Part shown: piece by piece, positions 43,976 to 55,369 of the stretch
Layout: the number at the start of each line of letters is the position of its first letter
Numbering within the stretch: the stretch's first letter is position 1
Source: Eurosta solidaginis
Taxonomy: Eukaryota; Arthropoda; Insecta; Diptera; Tephritidae
Reading direction: 5' to 3'
DNA length: 64,000 bases
Assembly: GCF_040869045.1 (NCBI RefSeq)
Contig: NC_090323.1
Span: forward strand, 37,442,066 to 37,506,065
Notes under the pieces: generated by a model
Database searches by the model: none
Seen by the model: only the letters and a program-made list of their open reading frames with translations
Told to the model about the DNA's origin: nothing
Translations under genes and position numbers: made by a program

Positions 43976-44296
43976 GGTATTCCATCCAATTTCGACCAAT
44001 TTTAAACCCGACCCCTTTAGAATTGGCTGAAAGTTTTTCTTCTTTTTCTAGCTTACGAAAGACGTTTTTCAGAATTTTTTAAAATTTTTTCATCCAACTC
44101 AAAAAAAGTTATGAATTTAAAAAAAAAAACGGTGTTTTATTCAAAATGCTATAACTTTTTCAAAAATTTAGCGTTCGGGATCTTTTTTTTTAAATTTGTT
44201 TTTAAATTTACTTTTCGGAAAAAATACAAAAAAAAGACTTCAGCCAATTCTAAAGGGGTCGGGTTCAAAATTGGTCGAAATGGGATGGAATATCCC
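43976..44296. repeat. Inverted repeat with ~210-bp loop
   Basis: Arms 43976-44029 and 44241-44296 are near-perfect inverted copies (GGTATTCCATCC...GAATTGGCTG against CAGCCAATTC...GGATGGAATATCC). They bracket T-rich DNA. Probably a foldback or MITE-like element; no target duplication seen. Confidence 0.6.
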
Positions 44297-44543
44297 CTAT
44301 ATAGATATACACAAATGTTACGTATACGCAACGGTACCTACCGTTTCTTTTCAGATGGTACGAATACTTTTTCGTGGTTTTTAATAAAACAATGTGCTTT
44401 TTAAAAACATGCTGCAAGTGCCAAAAAATTTAAATCAAAAATACAACACAATAAAATATTACATAAACAAAAACTTAAGAGCATACACATAACTCATATA
44501 AGCTCAATGCACACACACATACTTTCTCATATTGCCACAACCA

Positions 44544-44863
44544 TGCAAAAATCGTTGGACCATGTGGTCCACTGGAGTACTTACCATTATAGTCCACTGT
44601 AATGCAGCAATGGACCAACTCGTGTTTCTACACGAGCACATTGTAAGCCGACCATTGCTCGTTTTTAACGATTGTAATCACTACACGATGTTTATTGGAC
44701 TGTGTGTACTCCATGGATTACTCTGACGTAATGCGGAGCTGGAGTATATGGTCCAGTCCTAGGACATCGCAATGTTAATTGGACCATATTTTTTGTATGA
44801 ATTGTCGTTAATTTTGGGGTACTCGGTTGGTCCATAGCGCACGGAGTACTTGCGATTTTTGCA
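44544..44863. mobile_element. Small TIR element with GGTCCA motif cluster
   Basis: TGCAAAAATCG (44544-44554) and CGATTTTTGCA (44853-44863) are perfect 11-bp inverted ends. The interior repeats TGGACC/GGTCCA and GGAGTACTT many times. Non-coding, MITE-like. Confidence 0.55.
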
Positions 44864-45789
44864 GGGAAGCATCAGGGTCATTAATATATGCAACCAACGA
44901 CATTTATATGCGCTGGGAAAACTTTTTATCTTGAATTAAAATCTGCAAATTATTTTTTGGTACAACGCCAAGTGGAATAGCGGGTTATCGAGCGCTGCCT
45001 TCCTCTAGTATACACACACACACACACACACACACTTTCATACAAACACAATAATTTTCTTCTGCATTTCCTCGATCCTTTATTTGATTATCATTAGTAA
45101 ATTTGCTGCAGTAGTGGCGGCATAGTTGTAAAAGAGCTGTGAGATGTGAGCGCAGACATGCAGGCGGACGGACAGACAGTGAAAAAGAGCAAACATGTGT
45201 GTGTGCTTGTGTGCCATCTTACATGTTCTAGTTACTAATGTGTTGGTAACGACATGTCTGGCCAACATTTTGCCTTTAACCAAAAGCTTTGTAAGGATTT
45301 GTATTGAATATAAGTTTAAGCTACGGGCAAATGTGCATATGCCGTTACACAAGTTATTTAAGTTGATGCATGTAAGTGCGCATGTGTGTATGTGCGTGTG
45401 TATATGTGTTTCCTTCAAAGAAAGATACTTGCACTCTGCTTTTGAAGGCTAATGCAGATTTTGTGTTAGGGTAGTGAAGTTTGTCTGAGCTGGCCTTTTG
45501 TAATATGTCGACATTCTTGCCTTCGCTCTGTGAATGTTTTGTATGTAAATGTATGTGCGAAAGTGTATGAATCAAGGTTGACGACATTGCATAATGTTTA
45601 CCAGCATACTTTTATGTAACTGGCTTGTATATGCAAACAGTTTAACATTAAATTGTGATATAGCAGAATTATGCAGCTCATATTCACATACAATAAATAT
45701 GATGCAGTCAAACCAATTGGCTCTTTCTTAGAAGAATAATAGTTTTCCAAAACTCCCAACTAGTTAGAGCTCTGTCTTTTTCCCATTAT
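44864..45789. other. Unassigned DNA with AC microsatellite
   Basis: (AC)12 run at 45012-45035 and TG-rich stretches near 45195 and 45385. No gene. Open frames here follow the dinucleotide repeats. Confidence 0.4.
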
Positions 45790-46530
45790 ATCAATTGGTA
45801 TTTTTAACACAGATGTGTCCTAGGAAAAGCGTGGAAGTACTGGCGTTCATCGACCTGCACATCCGCACCGTAAGTTCTGCTTACCCCAAACTGAAAAAAG
45901 AAGCGGTAGAGATGGGTTTAATGGTGAATGAGTAGAAAACGAAGTACCTGCTATTACCGAGCAAAGAGTCAGCGCTTATGCGTGTTTGCAACCACGCTAC
46001 TGTTGGCAGCCGTAGTTTCGAAATAGTTAAAGAATTCGTTTATTTGGGAACCAGCATTATTACAAACAACAACATCAGCCCTGAAATGCACCGAAGGATC
46101 ACTCTTGCCAATAGATGCTACTTTGGACTAGGTGGGCTATTGAAAAGTAAAGTCCTCTCTCGGCGAACGAAAATCATACTCTAAAAGTCACTTATCGTAC
46201 CGGTCCTTCTGTATGGTGCAGAAGCATGGACCACGACATCATCAGATGAAGCGGCTCTGGGAGTGTTCGAGAGAAAAGTTCTTCGTAAGATTTATGGACC
46301 TCTACGTGTTGGCGATGGCGAGTACCGAAAAAGATTTAATGATGAGCTGTACGAGCTTCACGCAGACATTAAAGTATTACAGCGAATTAAAACGCGAAAG
46401 AAAGATGACGCTCAGGCTAAGAAAGTATTTTTATCAGACCTGGAAGCACAGGAAGAGGGCGGCTCCCACTCCGCTGGAAGGACCACGTGGAAAACGATTT
46501 AAACTCCTCTGGTGTGCGAAGGTATTTACA
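45790..46530 (+). pseudogene. RTE-like LINE remnant, RT C-terminal part
   Basis: Encodes KTKYLLLPSKES, FVYLGTSIITNNN, MHRRITLANRCYFGLGGLL, VLLYGAEAWTTTSSDEAAL and FERKVLRKIYGPLRVGDGEY, then KKVFLSD and, after a shift, LPLRWKDHVENDLNSSGV. This is the post-YADD half of RTE-type RT. At least two stops and two frameshifts. 5'-truncated. Confidence 0.75.
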
Positions 46531-46629
46531 GTCTCAGTATGTATTATGCTAAGGACGCCATTATATGTACACATTTCAATTGACTGAGTTGGTAGGTGCC
46601 GTATAACATTGTAGTGATAACGGAGATGT

Positions 46630-47600
46630 TTCCTGATCCCTCAATCAGTTATTCGCTGGCATTCCCCGGCTTGTGACGATTCAGAAAGACCGTCTTTTCG
46701 GCATATCATTATGCCCCTTTAAGTTAAGCTCTTTTGCCTCACTTTGTATGTGGTGTTCAGAAATCATAAGACGACATACCTCGGTAGTTCTGAGTGCAGT
46801 ATTTTCACACGCCTCCAGTCCAGTATTTTCCAGTATGTATGTTTTAAAGACGACCGACCAAAACCGGCGACGCGTAGTTCATAAGCGGCCAAACAGCTGC
46901 TTTGTAAGTTGTACTGACGGCAAGCAACTTGGAAATTTCCTTGCGACTGGATACAATTTCGGAGGTATGTGCCTTAAAGATAAAATTACTGTTACACGTA
47001 AGATCTTTGGGTGACTGTCAGTCAATATAGCGTAACGCCAGTGTGTTCCTTCCACGTCAAAGTGGCTGTGCACATGGTCGGCGACAGTTTGAGCCCGCGT
47101 GTGGAAAAAACAAAAACAGAAAGACTGATAGGGGGAAGTGCTTGTTGCTTTTATCGTGCAGTCGTCGGCATTGGAAATGTTGGTAATTCGTTCTGGTTGT
47201 GAAGGGAGCTTTGATATGTATAAATTACGGGTATAAGACATAAATGCGCGCCACCACGCTGTTTAATTTTCATAGATTTTGTGGTTTCATTACTAAATTG
47301 AACAGACGCTTGTCGATCACTCAGATAATTTCCGGTCTATAATTTTAGAGAAGGGTGAGGGAGTAAACCTTGTATGTCTTGAAGTAGTCTGTGGTGCTTG
47401 ACTGTGTCAAAAGCTTTTGAAAAGTCAAGTGTCACTAGCACCATCCTATGATGAAGTTTTCGGTAGTTCAGTCTGCAATTTATCTTTGTGTTAATTGCGT
47501 TTAGCGCGTTGGTCGTAATATGAATTTTAAGGAAGCCATGCTGTAGGCTGGCTGACTCTAGACTTGCGTTTAAATGAAGAAAGCAGAACGATTTCCAACG
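46630..47600 (-). pseudogene. Jockey-like LINE remnant (inverse)
   Basis: The minus strand reads MVLVTLDFSKAFDTVKH (RT motif A) at about 47430, NADDCTIKATS (decayed YADD) at about 47170, TDSHPKILRVTV, a segment with KFPSCLPSVQLTKQL, and a stop-ridden tail. The order matches jockey-type RT. It stands tail to tail with the RTE-like remnant. Confidence 0.7.
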
Positions 47601-47971
47601 TCTTCGCTACGGACTAGAGAAATGATAACCACTCATCATCGTTGGCTGGGTTTTTAGACATTCCTCAAAAAACAACTTCAATTACTCGCTCTTGTTTTCG
47701 TACCTTAGCCTAACCAGTAGCTTATTTATACTTCTCGTTCATCTTTTCTCTATTCGCTCCCCCTTTTCTCTTTCTTAATAGCTAAGTAGTTGCATGTTGT
47801 AATTTCTTTTATCTCATTTCCTTTGAAATTAATTGCGGCTCAACTTGACGTTTACTGCCAATTACAGTAAGCCAGATGGAACCAAATTAAAACCGCAACA
47901 TAAAAAAAAGGTTAAACGTTTTTGATGAACCAAAGAGCAAGACAAACGCAGGAAGGAAAAATAGAGAAAAA
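47601..47971. other. Unassigned DNA
   Basis: No gene or recognised repeat. Confidence 0.35.
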
Positions 47972-48612
47972 AACAAGTAAGGACGGCTGTGCCGAAGACT
48001 TCATACCTTTCATGAATGGGGCTGAAGAAAAATCTTATCCCGTTCGTAATCTCCAAATAATCAGATGTATAAGGTAAGAAATATATAGTGAAGAGATGTA
48101 CATACCTAAACGATTTTTAAGATAAATATAAAAATAAAAAATGGCAAAAACCCCCTTATCTGAACGATCGGTTGTATGGAATATAACTATATATAGCTCC
48201 GATCGAAATGATTTTTGCAGGAAATCTTCTATGATATATTAAAATATATATCACCGAGTTTCACATTTATACTTTCTAAATTTCGGCAGGAATTACCAAA
48301 ATTGTCTTATCTAAACGATCGGTTGTATGGGAGATATATGTTATAGGGTCCGATCCTACCGGATCCGACAAATGTCTAATATAATACAAAAATACATCCT
48401 TGTGTCAAATTTCATTGAGATATCTCAAAAATTTTAGTGACTAGTTTGCGTTCAAACAGACAGACGGACGGACGGACATGGCTATATCAACTCGGTTCGT
48501 CGCCCTGATCAATTCGATATACTTAATGGTGAGTCTATCTTCTATATTTCTCAACGTCACAAACATCGGACCAAAGTTAATATACCATTTCATGTTCATG
48601 AAAGGTATAAGA
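47972..48612. mobile_element. Second Helentron-like repeat family, complete copy
   Basis: Starts AACAAGTAAGGACGGCTG, as do family-1 elements at their hairpin end (AACAAGTAAGGAAGGCT). A perfect 14-bp subterminal inverted pair ATACCTTTCATGAA (48003-48016) and TTCATGAAAGGTAT (48595-48608) bounds it. Interior: ACGATCGGTTGTATGG twice and GACGGACGGACGGACATGGC. Non-coding. Confidence 0.6.
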
Positions 48613-49374
48613 AGATTTTGTGGTTGCTTACCAACTGATTTGTGGCATTAGCAAATAATTTGTGCTTACTTATTTTGTAATCATAAAATTTCCGTAGTAC
48701 CAGTAAAACTATACACTGCACAAAGGACAATGACCACAAAACTTGAATGAGGTGTTCGAAACGTGTATAAGTAATTTATAGCAACACTAATGCTATATAC
48801 ATTAATACTCTCGATTTCCTCCCAAAAAGCGATTCCACTCAAAATTGGCATAGACAACTCGACCAGAAAATGTATTTCTATTTTGCGCAGGGGCCCGGTT
48901 AAGTTTTTCATCTTAATACTCTAAGCTTTCCAAGTAAATCACAGCAAGACCATTGGCAGTTTGTTAATAGTTCTTATGTATGTATGGCCCCACCTATTGT
49001 TGAACATCTGGTTACCGTCTAGTTTTTTCTAGATTGGCCCCAATGAGAAAAGTCTGGCTAAAGTTGCAGATAGTTTCTACTCCAGTTTGTGCTGTTTCTA
49101 GCCCTAATTCAGTAAGGCTGTATATCTGATAATAATGGCTAATATTGTTACGCTAGCACTTGACACTGCCTCCATCGGTATATTCAAGCTTTGCCTGAAT
49201 AAATTAAGAGTTTAGCTAGTATCCACGTTGAAATTGTAACAGAGTAACTCTAGTCTCTCGGGGTACGTTGGGTTCTGGATCGGCATATGTGCGGATTGGC
49301 CTTCAATTATGACACTTACAGCAAGAAAGCGGCGAAGTAGTTAGAAAGCCTTTTTTTATCTTCAACGGATTTTG
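48613..49374. other. Unassigned DNA
   Basis: No gene recognised. A TGTTACGC...TTGTAACA pair about 100 bp apart (49146-49243) is too short for an LTR. Confidence 0.35.
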
Positions 49375-49931
49375 ATTTACGGCTTCTTAAACTTAAAAAC
49401 TTCATCTTTTAAATGTGGGTGGTGCCACGCCCATATTCCAAATTTTTTGGAACTGATGTTTGTCATCATAAAACCAATCCACCTACCAAATTTCATTAGC
49501 TTAGCGGTATTCGTTTTAGAGTTATCTCATTTTGATTTTTCTAAATTTTCCATATCGAAAAAGTGGCGATTTCGCTTATTTTCAATACCAATCTATTCTG
49601 GGTGTAGATAAGTCCGTTTACCGTACTTGGTGAAGATATCTCAATTTTAGATCAAGTTATCGTGTTAAAGGACGGACTAACGGATGGACGGACATGAATT
49701 AATCAAAATTTGTTTGGATACTGATAATTTTGATATATCGAAGTCTATATATGTGACCTGGTCTATGAAAAGTTGGCTTATGACTCAAAAAAAAAAAAAA
49801 AGAACAGCAATAACGTCCTGAAGAAATACATTGTATATCTTTAACAGCTGTTTCTCGCAATTTCTTTTTTGAGTCATAAGCCACCTTTTCATAGACCGGG
49901 TCACATATATCTTGGTTCTTTTAAACCATGA
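49375..49931 (-). mobile_element. Family-1 Helentron-like repeat fragment, interrupted
   Basis: GTGGTGCCACGCCCAT, CATATCGAAAAAGTGG, CAAGTTATCGTGTTAAAGG and GATGGACGGACATG mark the family. The terminal parts are missing, and a 152-bp MITE interrupts GAAGTCTATATAT. Confidence 0.55.
49753..49904. mobile_element. MITE of 152 bp with ~40-bp terminal inverted repeats
   Basis: GTGACCTGGTCTATGAAAAG at the left end mirrors CTTTTCATAGACCGGGTCAC at the right, and the inverted ends run on through TTATGACTCAAAAAA. Both flanks are TATATAT, so a TA-type duplication is likely but ambiguous. Non-coding. Confidence 0.7.
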
Positions 49932-50406
49932 TTTATAAAGATATTCATAAAATGAAAAAAAAGCGACTAGTAACAATAAGCGGCAGTTGTTGCCACCTAC
50001 AAAAATTGTCTCTTTCTCACACTGTATGCAAACAAAAAATTATCACTATTAGCTATGTCTACAATAAGCATATAAATCGTGCCACAAAATGCTGAAAAAA
50101 AATGACTTACAACTACTTATGCAATGTAATAATCAAAAAGAACGGCCAAGCGCCAAAAAGTATGCCAAATAGCAGTTAAATGCAAAAAAATTACATAATA
50201 ATCAAAATAAATATCAGCAAAAAGCAATAATACCACAAATTTATTGATTGCACTTGTACTTGTATTTTGTGAGTGTGTGAGTATAATAAGTAAGTGTGGT
50301 AGGTTTATTTGGCCTAACACTTAAGGCTTTTTTGGTTCAAACTGGCATTGCGCCAGCATTTTTGGCGGCCACAAGATTGAAGAAGTACCCATACTTAGTA
50401 ACCTAC
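49932..50406. other. Unassigned DNA, probable intron
   Basis: Directly 3' (minus strand) of the splice donor at 50406. No coding frame or repeat match. Confidence 0.35.
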
Positions 50407-50511
50407 CTGATCGTTTGCTGGCGTAGTTGCGGCTGGTGATATTTCTGTCATTGGCAATACAGTGTTCGATGGCGTTTCCGCGTTGATTATGTCGTTGTTG
50501 GTCATTGACAT
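50407..50511 (-). CDS. Probable first coding exon, minus-strand host gene
   Basis: CAGCAAAATGTCAATG gives a good insect start context for the ATG at 50509-50511. The frame runs 35 codons (MSMTNNDIINAETPSN..., Thr/Pro/Ala-rich, no signal peptide) to CAG|GTAGGT, a clear splice donor, in phase 0. The intron reads to a stop soon after. The next downstream candidate on the same strand is the Gln-rich exon at 38386-39534, which can be entered in phase 0. A link between them is inferred from strand, order and phase only. Confidence 0.55.
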
Positions 50512-52009
50512 TTTGCTGATGAGTGCGTTGTTTTTTTGTTTTTTTTTTTTTAATTTAACAGTTATAAGTTACTATTATGATGATTTGATGTGTTTTCTTT
50601 TTTTTTAATTTATATATATTTCTTTTTACTTATAAAATACGCTTAACTATTTGCTTACGTTTTTCACTTATCTCTTGTAAATATTTGCCTTTACTTCGGG
50701 TTTTTGTGCGTGTTTTGTTTTTCTTTTTTCCTGTTTTATATTCGCGCTGAAAAATGAAGAAATATATTACAAAATTATCCGCTGCTTTTTGTTTATTATT
50801 ACTTTGTATATTTACTTTTCGCCAACGCCAAATATTATTTAAGTGCCTCACAGTTATAGTAAAGATAAAACAAAAATGTTAATCATTCTTAGCAATGGTT
50901 ACTTCTCAACACATTACGCCCACATTTATATTGGCCGTTTTTTCTCTAGATTTAACTTTGTGTCTACACATCTTTGTAGTCATAATATATTTTTGTTTAT
51001 TTTAAGTGCTCTTTTTTGCGGTAAATAATTTTTTTTTTCATGTGAATATTTGAAAAGGACTTTGTCAATAGATGTACGGAAGCTATGCAAAATTACTAAA
51101 ATTTAACATACATATGTATGTATATGATAATGTGGGGGTACTAATGCAGTACAGTACATATAATACTATTTTCACACAGAAACTTAATGATCTCATTTCA
51201 CCTGCTAATGAAATCGAAATTTTTTTGCTTTCACACAGAAGTAACTGCTCGATTAGTATGAAGGATGAGACAGACAATCATGGCGGAACGATAAAAGGTG
51301 GGAGCATGGTGGCATACCTACACACAAAAAAAATTCCATGTACTTGTAAATTCGATGGACAAATGTCAAAATCGTACTGCGCCGGTAGTTGATGTATCAA
51401 ATCAAATAAAAAAGGTTATAATCTGTACCCTTTATAATTTCCTTCTTCTTTTTTACACCCTCTACCTCTCTTCTTTTTTTTCGTTGATCCCTCATTCCCC
51501 TAATTTATCATTCTTTGCTTTATTTTTCAAATTTTATTTTGTCACACACAGTTCATACTCAAAATCTCATAACTTAATCAAAATGTTTTAGCTGCACAAT
51601 TTCTGTCTATCATCTCATATATACATCTATTTTTACAATGGAATGCTTAAATTTAATAAAAACTTTTAAATAACTCAATGCAATCGCTTTAAGTTTTTGT
51701 GAATTCAATGCTATGATCAAACAAAAGTTCTGCACCTAAGTGTGTACATGGCGTATGAGTAACTTTTGCTGACATACAAAATTTGGCGCACAACCCAGTG
51801 GCGCGCTTGAAATTGAAAAAAAAAAAATTTATTTGAATTTCTTATCTCTGAAATATGAAAAACCTTCGTCTTGATCGAAGGAACCTATAGCCAAAATTTG
51901 GTGAGGATTGAAGTGTGGGAAATACGTTTCCATAGGGAACACACATACATGCAAGCACACAGAATTTGATTTTTATATATATAGATATATTTTTAAAGTC
52001 AAATTTAAA
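50512..52009. other. Upstream region of the probable first exon
   Basis: T-rich tracts near 50525-50620 on the plus strand. The promoter is not identifiable by eye. Open frames at 51072-51591 lack domains. Confidence 0.3.
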
Positions 52010-52190
52010 TTTTCCCAAAACCCAGGGACCTCCTTATATATCCTCACGTTCCCGGCGAATCTCAGAGCTTTGAACAGTCTATCTTTAAAGTTGTTGTTTC
52101 GCCGCTGTCGAGCCGACGAGTGAGGGACGCAATGGTTTAGTACATCGAACAGGGTCTCTAAGTCTTTTCCACATTTGCAACAGCGCTATC
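52010..52190 (-). pseudogene. LINE remnant, R2/R4-like zinc-finger end
   Basis: The minus strand reads CKCGKDLETLFDVLNHC, RQRRNNNFKDRLFKAL and VRIYKEVPGF. This resembles the C-terminal CCHC and RHN region of restriction-like-endonuclease LINEs. Only about 55 codons remain, so the clade is uncertain. Confidence 0.4.
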
Positions 52191-53029
52191 AGCTATCTCT
52201 TTGTGGCGTTTAGCGCCATTACATTTAGGCGGGCCTATTTCTGGAACAACACGGCGAAAGCAAGATCAGTTAATTCACCACACTAGAGCCATAACTCGCA
52301 CTCCGGTGAAGAATAGGACGAACGTAGCTTCACTTTCACTTGAATATGGAACATGCTCATGCAAACCAAAATACACAAACTAAAACGAAGGATATTGAAC
52401 ACAGAAAACTGCGACTACTTTATAGCAACTTGACGCTTCACTTTTTAAGGTCAAACTTCTTAACGCTAGGCAATATTTGTAAATAAGGTCATGACTTTCT
52501 GTAAACTTCACAATTCAGCGTTCAAATGTTTCCTAGAAAGTCTTCACGTTCTCTCGCAGTAACTCACCCAAGTTGCACCGTAATCGTAGGGTTAAATGGA
52601 TTTTGAAGTATAAAGATTTTACATAGAATTCATTAATCAGGACAAAAGCAAGCGAAATTATTTATATCCACAGCAACGAGATTATTAGCCGCAATCATAT
52701 ATCAAAGCAGAGAGGACCTACGTACACTTACAGTGCACTAAACAGGACACTGTAGTCTGCGATATCACTTAAGTAAGCTTAATGTATCCAATACACAAAT
52801 CCGACGCTGTTGTAAGCTGAAGTGTAACTGCCGTTCACGCTCACTGCGAACACGACTTTCTGGTAAGGAGAGACTCTCCCATCTAAGTGGCGTGGCTCCT
52901 AGTTCCCTAATAGTATATAGTAAAAAGCCTGAAGAGGTACTAGAAGCCTTCACATGCGGTAATAGGTTTAAGGTCAAGCTCAATAGATCTAAAAAAAGGT
53001 CGCAGTGCATTAAGGGCTAATATTATGCG
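52191..53029. other. Unassigned DNA
   Basis: No gene or repeat recognised. Short frames on both strands lack domains. Confidence 0.35.
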
Positions 53030-53230
53030 TGTTTTTTTGTTTACATGTATATACATCTACATTTGCAACTAAAAAAAAAACGGTCATGGAGAACTGCACA
53101 TAGTATTAGCGTATGGAGAGATAGTGGACTCACAGAACGTTTAGCTCATACTGTATAACGCTACAAAAATTGAAAGTGGAGAATAGTGGAGACACATACT
53201 TTTTTACGCGCAATAATTTCATACGTGTAT
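53030..53230 (+). repeat. CCATCTAGCGGCAGT repeat family, decayed copy 4
   Basis: TTGTTTACATGTATATACATC, AAAAAAAAAACGG and GTGGAGACACATACTTTT follow the order of the 20.3-kb copy, but the diagnostic core is lost. Confidence 0.35.
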
Positions 53231-53744
53231 ATAAAGTTATGCACTTAGCAGTAAATAAAAAGTCTAAGAGCTTGTGTATATACATAAATGTAAAAAAAGC
53301 TATCAATAACAATAATGGAAAAATTGTTTTCAGTCGTACTAAAAAATACTGTAATAACAACAGCATTTTTCCTGTTGAAACAACATTAACAATTTTGTAA
53401 CTATAACGAAGATTTGTCTGTTAAAAGCACATATTAAACATGTAAAATTTTAAAATATTTATAGAGTAATTGAATTGAACTTCTTAAACAAGTGTACCAA
53501 GTATTTTGTTTTCACATGAAAAAAAAAACATAATGTTAATATAACAGTTTTGAGCATAAAATGAAAAGAGTAAGATATGGTGATTGCCAAATGATAATTT
53601 GAAAAGTGCTGACCAAATACTTTCAAAATTTTATAGCAGTGCAATGAGCTTATTAAAAGGATTTATTTAGCTTGATTTGATAGGCTGGCACGAAATTTGT
53701 AATTGAAATTTAAGTAATTTAGCGATAAGCTACAAGCTTGAAAC
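53231..53744. other. Unassigned AT-rich DNA
   Basis: No gene or repeat recognised. Confidence 0.35.
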
Positions 53745-54085
53745 TTGTCGTCCGATTTGGCTCATATTTGGAACACATAATACATACAAGAATGGAAAGC
53801 GACCGATGAAAAAAATCGCCGCTAGGTGGCGCAAGGATTGAGATATTTACAAAAATCGTATTTGTGGTCGGATTTGGCTCATATTTGGAACACAAAATAA
53901 ATACAAGAATGGAAAGCGACCCATGAAAAAAATCGCCGCTAGGTGGCGCGAAGATCGGGATATTAAAACAATCGTATTTGTGGTCAGTTTTGGTCCATAT
54001 TTGGAACACATAATACATACATGAATAGAAAGCGACCTATGATGTTCGATGTAGCTCATATTTGGAACAGATGTTACATACAGTC
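53745..54085. repeat. Minisatellite of ~120-bp units with GCTAGGTGGCGC
   Basis: About three units: GGATTTGGCTCATATTTGG, AATACAAGAATGGAAAGCGA and AAAATCGCCGCTAGGTGGCG. A partial fourth unit lies near 54050. Unrelated in sequence to the Helitron-type arrays. Confidence 0.75.
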
Positions 54086-54308
54086 CGGTAGAAGTGACAT
54101 CAAAATATTTTGAAGTTGGAGGAGGGACAAGCATACGTGGCGCAGAGTTGAGTAAAGTCATTGGAAGTATTATGTGTTGAGGACTTGATTGTAGCAAATT
54201 GTCAGGAAAGAGTCCTTGTAATAATGAGTCACTAATTGAACTAAATAGAATGAGAAATAATAGGCAATTAAATAGACTAAAAACTTGAAAATAAAATAAT
54301 TAAAAAAA

Positions 54309-54710
54309 ATTGTTTAAGTTAAACGGTTTTATTGAAAACAATATTTACATGAAATAATAATAATACTAAAAGCAAGAAAATAATTAGGTAGGTCCTAGGT
54401 ACTAGTTATCACACTCATCATAACTCTAGGGCGTTGATTAGACAATTAAATAAAAGCGTTGGAAGCGTCAAGCTTCTATTGATAGTCATATATAAGACCA
54501 GCTGAACCTCAATCAGGTTTTGCTACGCGTTACAGTTTTAGAAATTTCACGCGCCCAACGCTTTATTTAATTGTCTTATCAACGCCCTAGATTTATGATG
54601 AGTGTGATGACTAGTACCTAGGATCTACCTAATTATTTTCTAGCTTTTAGTATTATTATTACTTCATGTAAATATTGTTTTCAATAAAACCGTTTAACTT
54701 AAAAATTTCT
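54309..54710. repeat. Large inverted repeat, arms ~155 bp, spacer ~90 bp
   Basis: Arms 54309-54462 and 54555-54710 are near-perfect reverse complements (TTAAGTTAAACGGTTTTATT, GGGCGTTGAT, ATTAAATAAA, GCGTTGG). The spacer holds TATATAAGACCAGCTG and CAATCAGG, a TATA-to-initiator-like spacing. The class is unknown (foldback element or inverted duplication). Confidence 0.7.
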
Positions 54711-55369
54711 TTTATTTTTAATTTATCAACTAAGCGAACTTTTTTTGGTCCCCTCGTATGTTTTTGTTTATTATTTACCATACATACATATGTACCTATT
54801 GTCCTTTTATTGTCTAGGATACACAAAGCTTGTCTATGATTTTTATATAACAAATAAATCAAGAGGAATATAATATTTTAAATACTACAATGTAACACCC
54901 TCTGCACCCCCTATACAGTATATATTTATGCGGCGCCGACCTTTGTCAGAGACGAAATATGTATGTACTACCCCATTAGTTGCGACGAGACAATAACAAA
55001 ATAATAATGAAAGAGGTGTTGCCTTTTCTATTATGTGAAAACGGAAATATCAATAATATCCCTTTGAAGGATATTCAACTTAAAATTCTTGCATCATTTG
55101 TTAAATGGATCGTTGTTTACCACATTTTTATTTTGTAAAAAAAAAGAACACTATTAATAATAAAGAAGGTTGTTTCAACACTCTGCGAAAGCCAGAAGTT
55201 GAAGTCCAATTTGAAATACCTAATGACAGCTGAAAATTTCTTTTAAATGAACTCAGTCTTTACCATTGTATAGGAGGAAATCAGATTGGGCCTAAAAGTT
55301 GAGGAGGATTGGTCAAATAAGTTAAAAAGATAACGTATCTTAATAACACTTAGGACTCATTCAGTCTAC
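54711..55369. other. Unassigned DNA
   Basis: No gene or known repeat recognised. Confidence 0.35.

Noticed and set aside
46879..47241. 120-codon minus-strand frame as a host gene
   Set aside because: Its NADDCTIKATS and TDSHPKILRVTV segments are decayed jockey-type RT.
49146..49243. Short LTR-like segment (TGTTACGC ... TTGTAACA)
   Set aside because: Only about 100 bp, no TATA or polyadenylation signal and no clear target duplication.
54309..54710. Pair of LTRs
   Set aside because: The two copies are inverted, not direct, and no coding region lies between them.
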